Of a stretch of 64,000 nt of DNA, positions 53,489 to 62,837 are shown one piece after another. The stretch's first letter is position 1, and every line of letters starts with the position of its first letter. Source of the DNA: MPNP01 sp965215545 (GTDB taxonomy: Bacteria; Pseudomonadota; Alphaproteobacteria; Rhodobacterales; Rhodobacteraceae). The stretch is from NCBI GenBank assembly GCA_965215545.1, contig OZ244066.1, forward strand, positions 620,001 to 684,000, read 5' to 3'. The translations under genes were made by a program, and so were the position numbers. Below the pieces are notes generated by a model. The model was not told the origin of the DNA. It worked only from the letters and a program-made list of their open reading frames with translations, and ran no database searches.

Positions 53489-54490
53489 TCAGCCGCCCCA
53501 GACGGCCTGCCAGGTCGGCAGCCGGTCACCCACCTCCCGCGTTGCCGCATGGATGCCCCGGGCGATGGCCCGACTCATGCACTCGGCTGCTGCATGGCAG
53601 ATCTCGAACTGGGCCATGGCGGAATCCTCGGGGCGGCGAGCACAGTTCGACACGGAAAAGACCAGGTCCCCGTCAAAAAGCGTGTGGGACGGGCGCAGGG
53701 CACGGGCATAGCCAACCTGTCCCGCCAAGGCGATCCGGCCCAGGGCAGCCCTGTCGAACACCACATCCGTGGCGATGATCCCAATGGTCGTGTTGGTACC
53801 AATCTCCCCGGCTGTACCGCCAGGGTCTGGCTCCCAACCGGGGTCGAGGTCCCCGGGGCTCCCGCTTCCCCCGAACTCGTTGCCAAACTCACTCCCGCCG
53901 GCCCAGAAATGACCCGTGTCGGGATGGACCGCTGTGCCCACGGCATTGACAGCAACCAGTGCGCCCACCGTGTGACCGCTTCGCGTGATCGCTGAGGCTG
54001 TCCCGAGACCCCCTTTGAGATCACGGGTGGTGGCCCCGGTTCCGGCCCCGACACTGCCCGTGGCAAAGTCCTCGTCGACAGTGCGCAGGGCAGCCAGCCC
54101 GAGAGGACCGTAGGGGTTGTGGGACCAGTTCTTGTCACCGCCATTGAGGAGATCGAAGAGGATGGCCGCCGGGACAATTGGCACGAGGGCCGTCCCGACC
54201 GCAAATCCCTTGCCGGCGGTCTGCAACCCATCGGCCACTCCCGAGGCGGCATCCAGACCATAGGCGGACCCGCCCGCCAAGACGAGGGCATCCACCGATT
54301 CCACGAGCGACCCCGGGGCCAGAAGATCCGTCTCCCGGGTGCCCGGCGCTCCTCCGAGAACACTGACCCCGGCAGCAAAGGGCTCATGGCCCACGAACAC
54401 GGTCACACCGGTCTTGATCTCCCGATCCTCGGCATTGCCGACAAGAAACCCATCGACATCCGTAATCGCATTCCGGGGACCAGGTCGCAT
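53489..54490 (-). CDS. P1-family (DmpA-like, S58) aminopeptidase
   Basis: The 333-residue autoprocessing N-terminal nucleophile hydrolase has ALVLAGGSAYGLDAASGVAD and SVGAGTGATTRDLKGGLGTA in the alpha part, and GEIGTNTTIGIIATD at the predicted cleavage site, where a Thr becomes the N-terminal nucleophile of the beta chain. Relatives hydrolyse D-Ala amides, beta-peptides or nylon oligomers. It is followed upstream by a co-oriented membrane protein gene 14 bases away. Confidence 0.9.
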   Translation of the reverse strand: MRPGPRNAITDVDGFLVGNAEDREIKTGVTVFVGHEPFAAGVSVLGGAPGTRETDLLAPGSLVESVDALVLAGGSAYGLDAASGVADGLQTAGKGFAVGTALVPIVPAAILFDLLNGGDKNWSHNPYGPLGLAALRTVDEDFATGSVGAGTGATTRDLKGGLGTASAITRSGHTVGALVAVNAVGTAVHPDTGHFWAGGSEFGNEFGGSGSPGDLDPGWEPDPGGTAGEIGTNTTIGIIATDVVFDRAALGRIALAGQVGYARALRPSHTLFDGDLVFSVSNCARRPEDSAMAQFEICHAAAECMSRAIARGIHAATREVGDRLPTWQAVWGG

Positions 54491-54504
54491 GGCGTTCAGG
54501 ATCT

Positions 54505-54981
54505 TCAGCCGTCCAGCTGCTCACCATCCTGCCGGACCGACTGCCGGGCCCGGAACCACCGCCGCCCCCTCAGGCCACCCCACACACCGAGGGCCGGCAG
54601 GCAGCCGACCAGGGTGGCGAGAACAATCGCCACCGGGCCAAGCAGGCCGGCAGGCAGCACGAACAGGAAGGTGAGAAAGGCCAGGGGTCCAAAGAGGGCC
54701 CAGGCCAGGACACCGTGCCCCATGGCATGAATCGACCGGCAGGTCACGGCCAGCGGCACACCGAGACCCATGAACACGATGATGTCAATGGCCATCATCG
54801 CATCGAACTCGAGAGTGTATCCCCGCAACAGACCGAACAAGAGAAAGGTCGCCGGCAGCCACAGCAGGGCACCAACCACAAACGTCCAGCCCCCCGGCCA
54901 GCCCTTGGGACCTCGGGCCCTCCTGCCTTCGCATTCAGCCATCACCGGATTCCTGCCCCGGTCAGACGCCATCGCTCCCAT
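54505..54981 (-). CDS. Hypothetical inner-membrane protein
   Basis: The 158-residue protein has about four hydrophobic segments (VVGALLWLPATFLLFGLL, AIDIIVFMGLGVPLAVTC, WALFGPLAFLTFLFVLPAGL, AIVLATLVGCLPALGVWG). No family was recognised. The ATG at 54981 follows GGAGGATGATTG. It probably shares a transcript with the P1 peptidase gene. Confidence 0.75.
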   Translation of the reverse strand: MGAMASDRGRNPVMAECEGRRARGPKGWPGGWTFVVGALLWLPATFLLFGLLRGYTLEFDAMMAIDIIVFMGLGVPLAVTCRSIHAMGHGVLAWALFGPLAFLTFLFVLPAGLLGPVAIVLATLVGCLPALGVWGGLRGRRWFRARQSVRQDGEQLDG

Positions 54982-55090
54982 CAATCATCCTCCATCCATC
55001 GCCAGCGCACCTGCTCTGGCGGCCCGCCTTGAATTCCGCCCTTCAATGGTCAAGATAGACGCCGCCGCTGTCCCAGACAAGGATTGACTG

Positions 55091-56566
55091 ATGCTTGAGC
55101 ACACAGATCTTGCAACCCTCCTTTCCAACCCCCGCCTCCTTGCCACCAAGGCCTATATTGCCGGCACCTGGTCCGACGCCGATGACGGCAAGACCTTTCC
55201 CGTCACCAACCCGGCCCGCCACGATGTCATTGCCAATGTGGCCGACCTCGGTGTGGCCGAGGTCAAGCGTGCCATCACGGCAGCCCAGGCAGCCCAACCC
55301 GCCTGGGCTGCCCGCACCGGCAAGGATCGTGCCGCCATCCTGATGCAATGGTACCAGCTCATGGTCGCCAATGCCGATGATCTGGCCCGCATCCTGACCG
55401 CCGAGATGGGCAAGCCGCTCGCCGAGGCCAGGGGTGAGGTGTTGTACGGCGCGTCCTTCATCCAGTGGTTTGCCGAGGAGGCCAAACGGACCTACGGGGA
55501 GATCATCCCCGGCCACCAGGAGGACAAGCGACTCCTTGTCATCAAGCAACCTGTCGGTGTGGTGGCCGCCATCACCCCCTGGAACTTCCCCAACGCCATG
55601 ATTGCCCGCAAGGTCGCCCCGGCCCTGGCGGCTGGCTGCGCCCTGATTGCCCGCCCGGCCAGCGAGACACCGCTCTCGGCACTCGCCATGGCGGCGCTGG
55701 CCGAGGCGGCCGGGGTGCCCGCCGGCCTGTTCTCCGTCGTCCCCTCGACCCGGTCCCGGGCCATCGGCGAGGAGTTCTGTTCCAATCCCGTCATCCGCAA
55801 GATCACCTTCACCGGTTCGACCGAAGTGGGTCGGATCCTCATGCGCCAGGCCGGCGATCAGATCAAGAAGGTCGCGATGGAACTCGGCGGCAATGCGCCC
55901 TTCATCGTCTTTGATGATGCCGATCTCGATGCCGCCATCGAAGGCGCGATGATCTCCAAGTACCGTAACAACGGCCAGACCTGCGTCTGCGCCAACCGCA
56001 TCTATGTCCAGTCCGGCATCTACGAGGCCTTTGCCGAACGCCTCGCCGCGGCCACCGAGGATCTCATCATCGGTGACGGGCTCACCGATGGCATCAACAC
56101 CGGTCCCCTCATCAACGCCGAGGCTGTCGACAAGGTCGAAGCACACATCGCTGACGCCCTCGCCAACGGTGCCCGCCTTGTCACCGGTGGTCAGCGCCAC
56201 GACCTTGGCGGTCTCTGGTTCCAGCCCACCGTGCTCGCTGATGTCACCCAATCGATGCTTGTGGCCCATGACGAGACCTTCGGTCCCCTCGCACCGCTGT
56301 TCCGCTTTACCGATGACGCCGAGGTCATCGCGCAGGCCAACGATACCATCCACGGTCTGGCGGCGTATTTCTACACCCGCGACCTCTCCCGCGCCTTCAC
56401 GGTCGCCGAAGCCCTCGAATACGGCCTCATCGGTGTCAATTCCGGGCTCATCTCCACCGAAGTCGCCCCCTTCGGCGGCATCAAGCAGTCCGGCATCGGC
56501 CGCGAGGGCTCCCGCCACGGCATCGAGGACTTCCTCGAGATGAAGTACATCTGCCTGGCCATCTGA
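55091..56566 (+). CDS. gabD: NAD(P)-dependent succinate-semialdehyde dehydrogenase
   Basis: The 491-residue aldehyde dehydrogenase has TPWNFPNAMIARKVAPALAA, the catalytic Glu in KVAMELGGNAPFIVFDD, the catalytic Cys in NNGQTCVCANRIYVQSG, and the GabD-type C terminus EVAPFGGIKQSGIGREGSRH. It oxidises succinate semialdehyde to succinate. AAGGA lies seven bases before the ATG. No GABA transaminase gene is nearby. Confidence 0.92.
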   Translation: MLEHTDLATLLSNPRLLATKAYIAGTWSDADDGKTFPVTNPARHDVIANVADLGVAEVKRAITAAQAAQPAWAARTGKDRAAILMQWYQLMVANADDLARILTAEMGKPLAEARGEVLYGASFIQWFAEEAKRTYGEIIPGHQEDKRLLVIKQPVGVVAAITPWNFPNAMIARKVAPALAAGCALIARPASETPLSALAMAALAEAAGVPAGLFSVVPSTRSRAIGEEFCSNPVIRKITFTGSTEVGRILMRQAGDQIKKVAMELGGNAPFIVFDDADLDAAIEGAMISKYRNNGQTCVCANRIYVQSGIYEAFAERLAAATEDLIIGDGLTDGINTGPLINAEAVDKVEAHIADALANGARLVTGGQRHDLGGLWFQPTVLADVTQSMLVAHDETFGPLAPLFRFTDDAEVIAQANDTIHGLAAYFYTRDLSRAFTVAEALEYGLIGVNSGLISTEVAPFGGIKQSGIGREGSRHGIEDFLEMKYICLAI

Positions 56567-56651
56567 TCCATCCGGGTCCGGCATCCACCGCCGGGATCCG
56601 ACCCGCATCACGGCCGCGTGACCTGCGCAACCGGCGGTCTCTCCATCATCC

Positions 56652-57449
56652 ATGCCCGAAACCGCTCCGAGCCTCAGGGCATGCCCAATCTGCCAAAGCC
56701 CCGGCAGCACCGCCCATCGGTTGCACGCGTATGACTGTGACCCATGGAAGATCGGATGCTGTGCACGCTGCCGCTTTGTGTATCTGCTCAACCCGCCGAA
56801 TCAAGACGAACTGATTGACACATTTGCCTTCGAGCGGACATTCCCGGAACGCAGGGACCAGCGCCGGTCCGCACTGCGAAGTGCCGCGGCACAGGGCCGG
56901 GCTCTCCTGGCCCGATGCCAACGCCGGGGGCCCGATCCCGCCACCCGGTTTTTTCCACACGGCCGGATTCTCGATGTCGGATGTGGGGGCGGGGGACGCA
57001 TTCAACCACCAGCCATCCCATACGGCATCGAGATCTCCCGTCACCTCTTCCATGTTGCGGACCGGACCATGCGGGCACGGGGCGGCTATTGTGTGCATGC
57101 CACCGGAGCCGAAGGGATCAGGCAATTCGAGGACGATCACTTCGATGGCATCCTCATGCATTCCTATCTTGAGCATGAGGTGGATGTCCTGCCGGTGTTG
57201 CACGGTGCCCATCGCTGCCTCAAGCCTGCTGGCCAAATCTATGTGCGAGTGCCGAACTTTGCATCGATCAACAGGCATGTGTTCGGATCCCGGTGGTGCG
57301 GCTTCCGGTATCCCGACCATGTGAACCACTTCACGCCAACATCATTGCGAGCCACTGCGGCAAGAGCGGGATTCCGGTTCAGGATCCTGAACCGGCTCCG
57401 GCTGCCGATTGACGACAATATCCTGGCTCTCCTGACCAAGATCGGTTGA
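56652..57449 (+). CDS. Class I SAM-dependent methyltransferase
   Basis: The 265-residue protein has a zinc-ribbon-like start (ACPICQSPGS, CCARCRFVYL), then motif I ILDVGCGGGGRI, a DHFDGILMHSYLEHEVDVL stretch and an AHRCLKPAGQIYVRVPNFAS end, as in methyltransferases that modify sugars or polysaccharide chains. A glycosyltransferase gene follows about 400 bases downstream, which hints at a cell-surface glycan role. Confidence 0.88.
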   Translation: MPETAPSLRACPICQSPGSTAHRLHAYDCDPWKIGCCARCRFVYLLNPPNQDELIDTFAFERTFPERRDQRRSALRSAAAQGRALLARCQRRGPDPATRFFPHGRILDVGCGGGGRIQPPAIPYGIEISRHLFHVADRTMRARGGYCVHATGAEGIRQFEDDHFDGILMHSYLEHEVDVLPVLHGAHRCLKPAGQIYVRVPNFASINRHVFGSRWCGFRYPDHVNHFTPTSLRATAARAGFRFRILNRLRLPIDDNILALLTKIG

Positions 57450-57854
57450 TCCGATCCATCGACTCCCGCAACCATACCGATCCAAGAGACTCCTGATTGA
57501 GACGTTCACAGACGGGGCACCCTTGATCGGCCATCACACTCGGTCCATTCCGGCATCGCCATTGACGGCAGACCCCGGTGTTGGCGCGGTAAATGGTGCA
57601 AGTGCAATGGTGGCCTCTGTTCGACCCGATGGCACTGTGAGATCGACTTGGCTGGATGGCCAGCAGGGTGTGACCATTCCGCACGGACCGCGGGATGGTA
57701 TCAGTTCCGAGAGATTCGGGAGCCACCCATCATTCGCGGACCTGCAATCGCTGGAAACGCCCCTTCCCCCTCGAGCTGTGCTATACGGTCTCGCGGCAGG
57801 AAATTGACGCTCCCGACCTGGATCGGGAGCCGGACTGGGCAAGGCAGGGCGCGC
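57450..57854. other. No gene recognised
   Basis: A 405-base gap between the methyltransferase and glycosyltransferase genes. Short frames lack motifs. Confidence 0.45.
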
Positions 57855-58949
57855 ATGACAGGTCTGAGAATGGGTGATGCCGACATCCTGATACCGAACT
57901 TCAAGTCCGGGGTGACGGGCGTGACGGCAACGATCATCCAGTTGACCCGTGTGCACCATGAGACGGCCCGGGTTGCCATTGTGGGACGCACACCCGGCAC
58001 TGACCTGCCGACCCTCTCCCTTCTGCGACTGGTGCATTCGTGGCGCCGGAGGCGCATCTGGCATGCCCGACGCAACAATGATCTGGTTGTGGGCCTGATA
58101 CTCAAGCACGTCCTGGGTCTCAATCTTGCCATTGTCTTTACCTGCTCCAATCCCCGCCCCCGGACCCGGTTGACGCGGGCGATGCTCAGCAGGATCGATG
58201 CCATCGTGGGAACATCAGCGGCCATGCAGGACTGCATGCCACAGCGGCTGGCGGCGGTGATCCCGCATGGGATCAACCTCCAGGCGTTCCAACCGACCGG
58301 TGCCAAGGCATCCCTCCGCCAACAACTCGGTCTGCCCGAGGGCATCCTGATCGGCTCGTTTGGCCGTATCCGGCCGGAAAAGGGCACCGACATCCTGGTC
58401 GACGCCGGGCTGGAGTTGCTCAAGGAGACCCCTGATGTGCACCTCCTGATTGTCGGCAAGGTGGGTCACGACCATCAGGGGTATTTCCGCAAGCTGCAGA
58501 CCACGATCGCCGAGGCGGGTGCCGGGGACAAATTCCTCTTTCGCGAGGAAGTGCCCTATGCGAACATTCCCCTCTGGTACCAGGCTCTTGATCTCTTCGT
58601 GGCCGTGCCCCGTTGGGAGGGATTTGGCCTGACAGTCCTCGAGGCCCTCGCGAGCGGCGTTCCCTGCCTTGCCACCCGACAGGGGATCTTTGCCGACATT
58701 CTCATACCTGGCAAGACAGGCCAGGTCGCTGACACAACACCCGGAGCTGTCGCGGCAGCACTTGCCGAACTGCTCGCCGACATCACGGGCCCGCACGGCG
58801 CCTATCGACGGGTGGCCGAGGCGATCCCGACCACCTATCTCATCGAGGCGGAGGCCCAATCGCTGCTGGACCTGTACACACGGCTCCTTGGCCGTCCGCT
58901 CAATGACCGTGGTCCGGTCCACACAGGGCCAGCCGGCACACAAAACTGA
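57855..58949 (+). CDS. GT4-family glycosyltransferase
   Basis: The 364-residue protein has the GT-B fold C-terminal half typical of GT4: IGSFGRIRPEKGTDILVDAG, then VPRWEGFGLTVLEALASGVP with the EGFGLTxLEA nucleotide-sugar motif. The start at 57855 was chosen as the first ATG with a protein-like N terminus. It transfers a sugar from an activated donor to a lipid or glycan; the specificity is unknown. Confidence 0.9.
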   Translation: MTGLRMGDADILIPNFKSGVTGVTATIIQLTRVHHETARVAIVGRTPGTDLPTLSLLRLVHSWRRRRIWHARRNNDLVVGLILKHVLGLNLAIVFTCSNPRPRTRLTRAMLSRIDAIVGTSAAMQDCMPQRLAAVIPHGINLQAFQPTGAKASLRQQLGLPEGILIGSFGRIRPEKGTDILVDAGLELLKETPDVHLLIVGKVGHDHQGYFRKLQTTIAEAGAGDKFLFREEVPYANIPLWYQALDLFVAVPRWEGFGLTVLEALASGVPCLATRQGIFADILIPGKTGQVADTTPGAVAAALAELLADITGPHGAYRRVAEAIPTTYLIEAEAQSLLDLYTRLLGRPLNDRGPVHTGPAGTQN

Positions 58950-58968
58950 AGGAACGCAAGGATCGGTC

Positions 58969-59307
58969 ATGAGGAAGGTCGTCAGCAAGAAGGCGCTTGA
59001 GATCATCAACACCGAGGTCGAGTACCACAAGGACCTCGGCTACGATCACCCACCCGACACACCAGAACCGGTGCATCCCGCTCCGCCACCGCCGCTGGAG
59101 ACTGGATCCCTTGTCCGGATGCTGGCCAGCGTGTTCCTCTATCGGCTGCTGTCGGTTCTGCTCATTCTCGGGAGTGCACTTTGCCTGCTTGCGGCCCTGG
59201 CCCATGTCCATGCCGATTCGATTGCCCAGTCGTATCCCGGTTCTGCACCCCATCTCGAAGTCCTTGCCGCGATCGTCGAGCAGATCATGGTCGACTCCGA
59301 TGAATGA
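58969..59307 (+). CDS. Small membrane protein of unknown function
   Basis: A 112-residue protein with a charged N-terminal half (KKALEIINTEVEYHKDLGYD, then a proline-rich linker) and one membrane helix (LLSVLLILGSALCLLAALAH). It begins 20 bases after the glycosyltransferase stop, so the two are probably co-transcribed and it may anchor or assist that enzyme. Confidence 0.7.
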   Translation: MRKVVSKKALEIINTEVEYHKDLGYDHPPDTPEPVHPAPPPPLETGSLVRMLASVFLYRLLSVLLILGSALCLLAALAHVHADSIAQSYPGSAPHLEVLAAIVEQIMVDSDE

Positions 59308-59379
59308 TCGCATCCACGGACAGAACCGGAGCCCCATCCAGCGTCGGGTGGGCCATCAGGGCGCAGGGGCAGCCTGCCA

Positions 59380-60289
59380 TCATCCTGCGGACTCCGCCCG
59401 AACCTCGAGAGGGTTGCGCGCTTCGCGCCCGCAGGCAATCGCGACCAGGTGGACGGTCTGCCCACGGTAGGTGTCCGCATAGCCCCGGTCCCGCATCTGG
59501 GCGTGCGCGGCATCGAGTGCGGTCTGGGCAGCGTCGGCACTGTCTGCCATCTTGACCTCGAGGATGAAGACCTGTGCCCCGAGAGGGACCACCAGGTCGG
59601 CCCGGCCATGGCTGGTGGCGGCCTCTGAGCGCACCTCCACGCCGATGGCGCGGAAGACCATGTGCAGGAGACTGGCATACCAGGCCTCGTAGCGCGCAAG
59701 ATCACCCGTCGTGTGCCACTGGTAGGGGATACTGGCCAGCCAGGCCTTGAGGGTCTCGGCGAAGCCTGTGAAGTCGTTGGCCTCGAGAAGGGCACGCAGT
59801 GTCTGCCCCTCCTCGAGGGGCACCCTGCCCTGCGGGTTCAAATGGGCGAGCAGCTGATCATTGAGGCTGAGCTGGACCTCGAGATTGGGATAGTCGAGCG
59901 TGTAGAGGGTTCTGTGGCCTGCCTGTCTCGCATCGGTGATGGTGAGGTACCCCGTCTGGAACAGCAGGGCCTCGATGCCGATATCATCGACATCGAATTT
60001 CGAGACCAGCGACTCGTCCATCATCCGGCCTTCCAGCTCGGTCAGACTGACCGACTTCGCCTTGAGAGTGTCGAACAGGAAGGTCGGCGAACCGGTCTGG
60101 AACCAGTAGGGCTTGAAGGTGCGATTGCGCAGAAACAGGAGCACATCGAAGGGATTGTAGAGGCGCTCGCTGTCCCGCCAGTGGTAGCCGTTGTACCAGC
60201 TGCGGATGGCGGCCCGGTCCAAGCCGTCCAACTCGGGGGCAAAGACGGTGTCGAGATCGGCATCGGTGTAGCCACAGAGCGTGGCAAAG
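59380..60289 (-). pseudogene. AAA-ATPase-like/PD-(D/E)XK protein, copy 3, truncated at the N terminus
   Basis: The reading frame matches residues from about 230 to the C terminus of the other two copies, from FATLCGYTDADLDTVFAPEL onward. It keeps the nuclease core GRADLVV with ILEVKM (Val for Phe). The whole ATPase P-loop region is missing. At 60289/60290 the frame passes directly into an IS5-type transposase fragment, so IS-linked deletion removed the 5' half. Sequence differences form a mosaic: NPQGRVPLEEGQTL is like copy 1, and SWYNGYHW and KPYWFQTGSPTFLF are like copy 2. Confidence 0.85.
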
Positions 60290-60657
60290 CGATCCTGATG
60301 GGGCGCCGGCGGCCTTGGCGTGCGCCTTGACGATGGTGCCGTCGATACAGACATATTCAAGGTCGAACGCCGCCGAGTGCGCATTGACTATCTTCTCGAA
60401 AACGCCCGTCTGGGCCCAACGCCGGAAGCGCTGGAAGACACTGTTCCCCTGCCGTGGGTCAGACGGTTGGGCCGCAGCGGGGTGGCAGGTCGCGCCAGGG
60501 CGAACCGGTGCGCCCCCGGGGACTCAGGTCCTGGGCCAGAGGACGGCTTCGACGAAGCGGCGGTTGGCGGCGGCGGGGCCGCCGATCGTGCCGGGGCAGA
60601 GGGATTCGATGCGGTGCCACATGCGGTCGGTGCGAAGGGATCGGTCGCTGGTCATGG
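60290..60657 (-). mobile_element. IS5-family (IS427-like) transposase 5' fragment
   Basis: The minus strand starts MTSDRSLRTDRMWHRIESLC and PGTIGGPAAANRRFVEAVLW. In other frames come RQGNSVFQRFRRWAQTGVFE and DLEYVCIDGTIVKAHAKAAG, the usual IS5/IS427 first-half motifs including the first catalytic Asp. The left edge is fused to the AAA/nuclease relic. The rest of the transposase is missing. Confidence 0.8.
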
Positions 60658-60949
60658 TTCTCGCCTGCCAGAGGGATGCCGCCCTTTCCGGGCGGGTGTC
60701 GGGGGGCAGGGTCGCAGCAGAGCGGGGGCATGTCAACAGGCCCTAAAGGGTTTCGCTGAGAATCGGAGAGCATCGCAAACTATGGGGGCAATTGCGTTTG
60801 ATCTGTGATGGTGCCAGGAGTCGTGCATGCTGGAGGCTCACAGTTTACGGCACTCTCCTGAAAGACCTGTCATTCGGGATGTCAATTTGTCCTTGAACCA
60901 CCGAATAGAAAATCTTAACTTGCACACGCAATCGAATGAAGGTGAAGGC

Positions 60950-61213
60950 ATGATGGAGCAGGCATCGAATGCCCCAGACCTGATATGGATTGCCGTATGG
61001 CTGACCGGTCTGATCATCGGAACAGCTTTTACGCTTTTCCAGTTGATGAAACGTTCAATTTCTGAGTTGAAGACTGAGATTGGCGGGCTGAGGCAGGAAG
61101 TTTCCGGTCTTGGAGATGGCATCACCAGATTGCGGGAACGAACATCAGGTTTGGAAGCAAAACTGCAGATACTCACGCCGATTGTTCTCCCGCCGGAGAT
61201 CAGAAAAGAATGA
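60950..61213 (+). CDS. Membrane-anchored coiled-coil protein upstream of a GIY-YIG-like gene
   Basis: An 87-residue protein with one membrane helix near the N terminus (IWIAVWLTGLIIGTAFTLFQ) followed by a coiled coil (ISELKTEIGGLRQEVSGLGD through LRERTSGLEAKLQIL). GAAGGTGAAGGC precedes the start. Its stop overlaps the next gene's ATG by four bases. The two genes are richer in A and T than the surrounding GC-rich debris, suggesting a transferred unit. No family could be named. Confidence 0.7.
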   Translation: MMEQASNAPDLIWIAVWLTGLIIGTAFTLFQLMKRSISELKTEIGGLRQEVSGLGDGITRLRERTSGLEAKLQILTPIVLPPEIRKE

Positions 61214-61533
61214 GTGGGACATATATATGGCGGGGCGCCGATGGAGCGCCGTATGAATACCGGGTCTATGATCTTGGTGCCGTTTGGAACGATGTGCCAG
61301 GCAACTACATTTTTGCCAAGAAAGTAAGTGCTTTGGCGGGGCAGTGGGTGCCCCTGTACATCGGAGAGACGGGGAGTTTTGAGAGCCGTTTGATTCCATC
61401 CCACGACCGTTGGCACGCAGCCTTGCAGGAAGGTATGACGCATATTCACGCACATACAAGCAGTGCCGTCCAAAAAACACGACGCTATGAAGAGTGGAAC
61501 CTCATCAGGCAATACATGCCCTCTCTAAATTAG
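61210..61533 (+). CDS. GIY-YIG-like small protein
   Basis: The 107-residue protein has WVPLYIGETGSFESRLIPSH, then RWHAALQEGMTHIHAHTSSA, RRYEEWNLIRQYMPSLN. This order (YIGET, R-L-x-H, a G-x-T-H-I-H strand, R-x-x-E-x-x-LI-x-x-Y-x-P-x-LN) fits the compact GIY-YIG nuclease fold, with Glu in EEWNLI as possible metal ligand and Arg in ESRL as the conserved basic residue. It overlaps the upstream coiled-coil gene, so they form a two-gene unit. Nuclease activity is inferred. Confidence 0.65.
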   Translation: MSGTYIWRGADGAPYEYRVYDLGAVWNDVPGNYIFAKKVSALAGQWVPLYIGETGSFESRLIPSHDRWHAALQEGMTHIHAHTSSAVQKTRRYEEWNLIRQYMPSLN

Positions 61534-62188
61534 GGATCTGCGGCTGATTGGAACGGTCAAGGGATATGATTGCAAGTGGGCAACGGAAGGAAACAGGCGG
61601 CCTGTCAAGACGGCGACGACACGTCGTCAAGTCTCGGAGAGACCAGGCGGGATGCCCATGACCCCCTCGACAGTCACACCGCTGAACAGTCCAGCCGAAT
61701 CCCCCTCGGACGCCCTCACCGAGGTCCTGCGCACCGGCGCCCGTACCCTGCCGGGGCGGCCATTGACGCCGAGGTGTCGGCTGTCCTGGCCGCCCACGAA
61801 GCACCGGTCGCCGACCCGGGCCGCCGCCGCCGCGTCCGGCATGGCGACCGGCCCGAGCGCCCCATCCTGACCGGGATCGGTCCGGTGCCCGTCCGGGGCG
61901 CGGCTGCCGATGGGCCAGACCGGATCCGCTTTGCTTCATCCATCGTCCCGCCCGACCTGCGCACGGCCAGGTCGGGCGGGACCCGGCTCCCCGGGCTCTC
62001 TCGCCGGGGCCTCTCCATCGGGGTGGATGGCATTGCGCGATGGACGCCGCCAACGGAAGGACGGCGCCTGATATGGGCCGTCACCCACTTTCAATCATAT
62101 CCCCGGTCAAATCGTCATAAGAGGATAGGCTACGGCTGAGTGCAGCATATCACTTTAAGGATCTTTGGAGTGGTGTTTGGCACCCCCA
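61534..62188. other. No gene; contains hairpin and a short dispersed repeat
   Basis: About 650 bases downstream of the GIY-YIG-like gene. The visible features are the 15-bp hairpin at 61945-61982 and a 25-base stretch at about 61626-61651 (GTCAAGTCTCGGAGAGACC core) that recurs at about 62729-62754. Confidence 0.5.
61945..61982. terminator. Perfect 15-bp hairpin
   Basis: The arms GTCCCGCCCGACCTG and CAGGTCGGGCGGGAC are fully complementary around an eight-base loop. No T-run follows on either strand. It could be a strong RNA structure or the remains of an inverted-repeat element. Confidence 0.6.
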
Positions 62189-62189
62189 C

Positions 62190-62610
62190 TACCACTCTGA
62201 AGCACAACCCTCGCAGCGGGGCCGGTGCGCCCCGTGCGGACCGGCTCGGTTGCCCGGAGGGGTGATGCCCGGGGCCCGATGGCAGCCCCAGTTTCGGTCA
62301 GTGCAACAACCGGCGACTGTCATGCCAGCGCGCCCCACCCCCTGACCGCTCCCGAACGATGCCAGATTGATGCGTTCAGGACACGCAGCGTGTCGCAAGC
62401 CACCATCAGCCGGGAGCGCACCCGCAACCGGGGCCAGCATGGCGATCGCCACCAACAGGCCGAGCGTCTGGCATCCGAGTGCTGTCAGGCCGCCATCCCC
62501 CCCCCGACGGTGGACGAAGCCAGCGCCGGCCGCATCGACCCCATGATCGGCAGCACTGCTCTGATGCGTTGCAACAGGGAATGGGACATCCCCACGGGCA
62601 GGCGTTGATG
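62190..62610 (+). mobile_element. IS30-family 5' remnant, copy B
   Basis: The plus strand matches the leader and first codons of the remnant at 32480-32880 (MAAPVSVSATTGDCHA, HPLTAPERCQIDAFRT), then keeps TISRERTRNRGQ, part of an IS30 helix-turn-helix and linker. A C9 run lies at 62497-62505 in the degenerate part. No catalytic domain remains. It is next to the 3' end of lysA; 62611-62837 holds no gene. Confidence 0.75.
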
Positions 62611-62837
62611 GGTCATGGGTGGTCTCCATGCAGGATGCTGCTGTGGGTCTGTCGCTTTGGCTGAGAGGATTCCAGGTTATGCCCAAATATGGGCGATGGC
62701 AAGAAAATGGCGACAGGCGAAGACAACGCCGTCAAGTCTCGGAGGGACCCGGAGATGATAGCCCTGGACCGGATCGTGCCCCTGCCACTCTTCGAGGGGG
62801 TGCCCCTCGGCACGGGACACTTCGGCGCCCTGGAAGA

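Noticed and set aside
61505..62053. Minus-strand open frame of 182 codons
   Set aside because: Low-complexity Gly/Arg composition, crosses the 15-bp hairpin, no motif.
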